Shown: one piece after another, positions 3,302 to 5,743 of the stretch | Layout: the number at the start of each line of letters is the position of its first letter | How positions within the stretch are numbered: the first letter of the stretch is position 1 | DNA from: 13-1-40CM-70-15 sp964641215 | Lineage (GTDB): Bacteria; Gemmatimonadota; Gemmatimonadetes; Gemmatimonadales; GWC2-71-9 | Length of the DNA stretch: 5,743 bases | Assembly (NCBI GenBank): GCA_964641215.1 | Contig: CAZXKD010000166.1 | Span: 1 to 5,743, forward strand | Direction: 5' to 3' | Program-made: the position numbers and the translations under genes | Notes under the pieces: model-generated | The model's input: the letters and a program-made list of their open reading frames with translations, nothing else | Database searches by the model: none | What the model was told of the DNA's origin: nothing

Positions 3302-5743
3302 GCGGTCGCCCTGCTGCTGTTGCTCGGCGGAGCAAGCGGGCTGCATGCCCAGCGGCCGCCGCTGCGTCCCGCCGTGGATACGACGCGCCGGCCGGCCGGC
3401 CCCGGTGTTCCCGGGCAGCCGGTCAAGGGCCAGACGATCGACACCGCGGCGGCGCGCAAGCTCGGCCTGCCCACCGGGCCCACGCGCAGCTTCCCGCCCA
3501 GCGACAGCGTGATCGACGTACTGCTGCGGGCCAAAGAGTTCCGGATCACGCAGTACGTCGCAGATACGCTGCTGGTCCGGGGCGATAGCCAGCTGATCTT
3601 CCTGCGGGGTCAAGCGTACGTGGACCGCGAGGGCACCAAGGTGGAGGCCGATTCGATCCGCTACCAGGAGGCGAGCTGCCGGCTCGACGCGGTCGGGGAC
3701 CCGCGGCTGTTCGATCAAGGCACGGTGCTGGTGGGGGACAGCATGCGCTACGATACCTGCATCCGGCGCGGGATGGTGAACCAGGCCCTCACCTCCTTCC
3801 AGCAGAGCGGCGCCACGTGGTACATGCGGGGCAACCTGGCGGTGGACTCGGGGTCGACCCGGCTGTACGGCGCCAAGAGCCGGATCACCTCCGACGACCA
3901 TCCCAACCCCGATTACCACTTCGCGACCGGCGAGGTGAAGTGGCTGAACAAGAACGTGATGGTGGCCCGTCCGGCCGTGCTCTACGTGCGCGACGTCCCC
4001 ATCATGTGGCTGCCCTTCATGTTCCAGGACATCCGCACGGGGCGGCGCAGCGGCATGCTGGTGCCGCGCTTCGGGCTGAACGACCTGGTGCGGCCCAACC
4101 GCGGCTATCAGCGCCACATCGCCAACCTGGGCTACTACTTCGTCTTCGACGACTACGTCGATCTCCTGACCTCCGTGGATTGGTTCGCCGGGCGCAACGT
4201 CTCGGTCCACGGCCAGGTGCGCTACCGCTGGCTCGACCGCTTCATCACCGGAGGCCTTTCGTACACCCGCCTCAGCCAGCTCGATGCCACCGCCACGTCG
4301 ACCCGGATCGGCTGGCAGCACAACCAGGCGTTCGACAGCCGCACACACTTCGCTGCCAGCGTCGATTACGCTACGAGCGCGCAGGTGGTGCAGCGCAACA
4401 CCGTGGACCCGTTCCTGTCCACGGCACAGCTGACCTCGAGCATGAACTTCGACAAGCGGTTCGATTGGGGCGCGCTGAACCTGGGCGGCGGCCGGTCGCA
4501 GAACCTGTCCAACGCGCTCGTGCAGCAGAACTTTCCTCGGGTGAGCCTGACCCCGTCGCCGATCAATATCACCCCGGACATTACCTGGTCACCGGGGTTC
4601 TCCCTCAACAACGCCCAGACCTTCCACAGCGGGCCCGCGCCGCTGCTCAGCGTCGACCATGGTCTGGTGGACACCCTGCCGGGCTTCTTCGACTCCCGAC
4701 AGACCGACCTCTCCCTGGCGACACCGTTGCGCGTCGGCCGCTGGAACTGGAGCAACTCCCTCAGTATCTCCGACCGCGCCAGCAATCAGCGGACCGAGTT
4801 CCTGGTGCCCGACTCCAGCGACACGACCATCGTGCACCACCTCCTGTATGGGCGCACCTTTTCGACCACGATCGACTGGCAGACCGGGATCAACCTGCCG
4901 CAGTTGTTCTCCGGCACCTGGAAGCTCCAGCCCGGCATTGCGATCCTGAACACGACGACGGCCGGGCCGTTCGCGATCCGCAACCAGTTTACGGGTGGGC
5001 AGTACATCCACCAGGGGAAGCGGCTCGCCTTCACGCTGGGCGTGGCCCCGACCTTTTTCGGATTCTTTCCGGGCGTGGGGCCGGTGGCGCGGATTCGCCA
5101 CGCCGTCCAGTGGCTGGTGAGCTACCAGTACGCCCCGGGCGCTCGCGTGTCTCAGGAGTTCGCGCGCGCCATCGATCCGACCGGCCGCACGCTCACTGCC
5201 CGCAGCGATCCGCAGCAGACGATCAGCGTCGGCCTCTCCCAGAACTTCGAGGGCAAACTGCGGCCACCGCCCGGCGACACGACGCGCGACCGCCAGGCCA
5301 CGAAGATTCGCCTGCTCAGCATCAACACCTCGTCGATCGCGTACAACTTCGAGCAGGCGAAGATCCCGGGTCGCACCGGCTGGCAGACGCAGTCACTCTC
5401 GAACACCTTCGCCTCCGATCTGCTGCCGGGGTTCAGCCTGCAGACGACGCATGACCTGTGGCGCGGCCCCGCGGGGTTGAAGACGTCGCCCTTCGATCCG
5501 TTCCTGAGCAGTGTGTCGGCGTCGTTCTCGGTGTCGCCCGGGACGCTGCGCGCGCTGGCCGGACTGGTGGGGCTGGCCGGTGGTGGTGGAGAGGGCGGGG
5601 CGCCAACCCCGCCCGGCCCGGGCACTGTGGCGCCGGGCGCAGGGGGGGGAGTCGCGGGGGGGGGGAGGGGAGCATTCCCGACCACCCCCGGCGGGCCCCC
5701 GCCCTGCCGCGGCGGGGTTTGCGGTGCCTACCCGCCGCTGCCC
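2534..5743 (+). CDS. Continuous TatC-LptD reading frame (3'-partial)
   Basis: I translated this frame codon by codon from ATG 2534 to the window edge: 1070 codons with no stop. It joins a full-length TatC (about residues 1-255) to a signal-peptide-like segment (about 241-273) and an LptD/OstA outer-membrane protein (274 to beyond 1070). An in-frame TGA at 2525 bounds the 5' end. ATG 2534 is preferred over ATG 2561 because the residues between them (RGEMPFLDHLEELRWR) run into the conserved TatC N-terminus, although neither has a strong ribosome site (a weak TGAG at 2525-2528). The gene follows cpoB by 25 bases. Either the fusion is real and matures by cleavage at the junction, or one extra base at 3246-3248 hides a normal stop/start overlap. 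Without read data I keep it as one frame and describe the two modules separately below. Confidence 0.7.
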   Translation, partial: MPPAANRGEMPFLDHLEELRWRILYSLAAIILGTLTGWWVVQHFDVIGLLMRPIAPLLPGGRLLFTSPTDPFFIVLKLAFAVGLVLASPVVIYQIWAFLAPALYDREKRLIVPALTVGVVLFLAGAAAAYVWVLPRALRVLLSLQRQDLAPIITADKYFGVAAPFILGFGIVAELPLVITILASLGLVTPRFLARNRRYALVVSAVVAALLSPPDAASMLLMLLPLVLLYEVGILCAWVVTRRRARRAARDAAGATAVALLLLLGGASGLHAQRPPLRPAVDTTRRPAGPGVPGQPVKGQTIDTAAARKLGLPTGPTRSFPPSDSVIDVLLRAKEFRITQYVADTLLVRGDSQLIFLRGQAYVDREGTKVEADSIRYQEASCRLDAVGDPRLFDQGTVLVGDSMRYDTCIRRGMVNQALTSFQQSGATWYMRGNLAVDSGSTRLYGAKSRITSDDHPNPDYHFATGEVKWLNKNVMVARPAVLYVRDVPIMWLPFMFQDIRTGRRSGMLVPRFGLNDLVRPNRGYQRHIANLGYYFVFDDYVDLLTSVDWFAGRNVSVHGQVRYRWLDRFITGGLSYTRLSQLDATATSTRIGWQHNQAFDSRTHFAASVDYATSAQVVQRNTVDPFLSTAQLTSSMNFDKRFDWGALNLGGGRSQNLSNALVQQNFPRVSLTPSPINITPDITWSPGFSLNNAQTFHSGPAPLLSVDHGLVDTLPGFFDSRQTDLSLATPLRVGRWNWSNSLSISDRASNQRTEFLVPDSSDTTIVHHLLYGRTFSTTIDWQTGINLPQLFSGTWKLQPGIAILNTTTAGPFAIRNQFTGGQYIHQGKRLAFTLGVAPTFFGFFPGVGPVARIRHAVQWLVSYQYAPGARVSQEFARAIDPTGRTLTARSDPQQTISVGLSQNFEGKLRPPPGDTTRDRQATKIRLLSINTSSIAYNFEQAKIPGRTGWQTQSLSNTFASDLLPGFSLQTTHDLWRGPAGLKTSPFDPFLSSVSASFSVSPGTLRALAGLVGLAGGGGEGGAPTPPGPGTVAPGAGGGVAGGGRGAFPTTPGGPPPCRGGVCGAYPPLP
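3305..3352 (+). other. Signal-peptide core and cleavage site at the TatC-LptD junction
   Basis: Codons 258-273 encode a leucine run (VALLLLLGGASGL) followed by H-A-Q. It is preceded by a strongly basic segment (residues 242-250) and an Ala/Gly spacer. A signal peptidase I cut after A272 (L-H-A/Q) satisfies the small residue at -1. In a fused protein this would be a seventh membrane segment running inside to outside, so cleavage would release LptD to the periplasm. Confidence 0.7.
5579..5743 (+). repeat. Gly/Pro-rich low-complexity tract with G8 and G10 runs
   Basis: In the LptD frame, residues 1016-1070 are almost entirely Gly, Pro, Ala and Thr, unlike the barrel strands before them. The DNA holds a run of eight G (5642-5649) and one of ten G (5656-5665). 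None of the three forward frames has a stop from here to the edge, so the frame beyond 5642 cannot be confirmed from coding signal alone. It could be a flexible loop of the barrel, or the product of miscounted homopolymers. Confidence 0.6.

Larger units (their letters stand above)
3251..5743 (+). other. lptD: LptD module: LPS-assembly outer-membrane protein (3'-partial)
   Basis: LptD is the outer-membrane beta-barrel that, with LptE, inserts LPS in the outer leaflet. A GTG at 3251 would start a free-standing LptD: MTRRRARRAARDAAGAT, a core ALLLLLGGASGL, then LHA/QRPP as a likely signal peptidase I site after A272. Residues ~326-500 (from ATG 2534) look like the periplasmic LptA-like jellyroll (LLVRGDSQLIFLRGQAYVDR, KVEADSIRYQ, GDSMRYDT, RLYGAKSRI). 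Then comes the diagnostic VLYVRDVPIMWLPFMF (482-497) with RRSGMLVPRFG (504-514), typical of the start of the LptD barrel. Alternating aromatic/polar strands follow to about residue 1010. Its four visible cysteines are C382, C409, C1058 and C1063. From residue 1016 the sequence is Gly/Pro-rich, and no stop is seen before the edge. About 800 residues past the signal peptide are visible, already similar to whole E. coli LptD. The GTG lacks a well-placed ribosome site: the nearest GAGG is at 3224-3227. Confidence 0.88.

Noticed and set aside
3382..3403. GCCGGCCGGC self-complementary run
   Set aside because: Short, fully coding (Arg-Pro-Ala-Gly linker after the LptD signal peptide), and ordinary for a GC-rich genome.
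2644..3588. 314-codon plus-strand frame across tatC and early lptD
   Set aside because: The translation is Arg/Ala/Pro-rich and lacks membrane segments, while the other frame gives a textbook TatC.
2612..4348. 578-codon open frame on the minus strand
   Set aside because: It lies opposite the TatC and LptD coding sequence, is full of His/Asp/Gln/Arg/Gly with no recognisable motif, and is the expected antisense shadow of GC-rich codons.
3817..5454. 545-codon plus-strand frame inside lptD
   Set aside because: It is the wrong frame over a region whose other frame has LptD motifs; its translation is Arg/Pro/Ala/Gln-rich low complexity with no domain.
5697..5720. Hairpin CCCCGCC / GGCGGGG with seven-base loop followed by TTT, terminator-like
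   Set aside because: Only three T follow, the stem is short, such stems arise by chance in this GC content, and it lies inside an open LptD frame.
1..5743. Search for a hidden defence, mobile or RNA system
   Set aside because: All but about 60 bases are accounted for by recognised envelope genes; no direct-repeat array, tRNA-like fold, transposase motif or terminal inverted repeats were seen.

Overview
The window is a gene-dense, single-strand (+) stretch of a GC-rich Gram-negative chromosome, devoted to building and maintaining the outer membrane. I see no non-coding gap longer than 25 bases, and no RNA gene, mobile element, CRISPR array or defence-type cassette. The host has an outer membrane with lipoproteins and LPS export. 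The GC-rich codon use and the divergent but complete Tol-Pal genes would fit Gemmatimonadota or a neighbouring phylum, but that placement is an inference from general resemblance, not a search result.

Layout: (1) bases 1-1066 hold the 3' part of tolB, a periplasmic beta-propeller, whose 5' end lies outside the window. (2) 1086-1706 is pal, the peptidoglycan-binding outer-membrane lipoprotein. (3) 1720-2508 is cpoB/ybgF, a coiled-coil plus TPR protein that appears to start at TTG and to carry a lipobox. (4) From 2534 one reading frame stays open to the window edge at 5743 (1070 codons, no stop). Its first ~255 residues are a complete TatC (Tat translocase core subunit). The remainder is an LptD/OstA-type LPS-assembly outer-membrane protein, including its own signal peptide.

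How the genes fit together: tolB-pal-cpoB is the conserved distal half of the Tol-Pal locus, which keeps the outer membrane attached and constricting with the cell. tatC (export of folded proteins) and lptD (insertion of LPS in the outer leaflet) follow with very short spacers, so all probably belong to one envelope transcription unit reading left to right.

The main point of interest is the tatC/lptD junction around 3239-3355. As written, the two genes are fused in frame, and the topology would let signal peptidase separate them. Removing a single G from the GGG at 3246-3248 would instead give two ordinary genes with a four-base GTGA stop/start overlap. This is either a real fusion or an evolved or technical one-base event, and it can be tested. 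The last 165 bases encode a Gly/Pro-rich low-complexity stretch with G8 and G10 runs, where the frame should be treated with caution.
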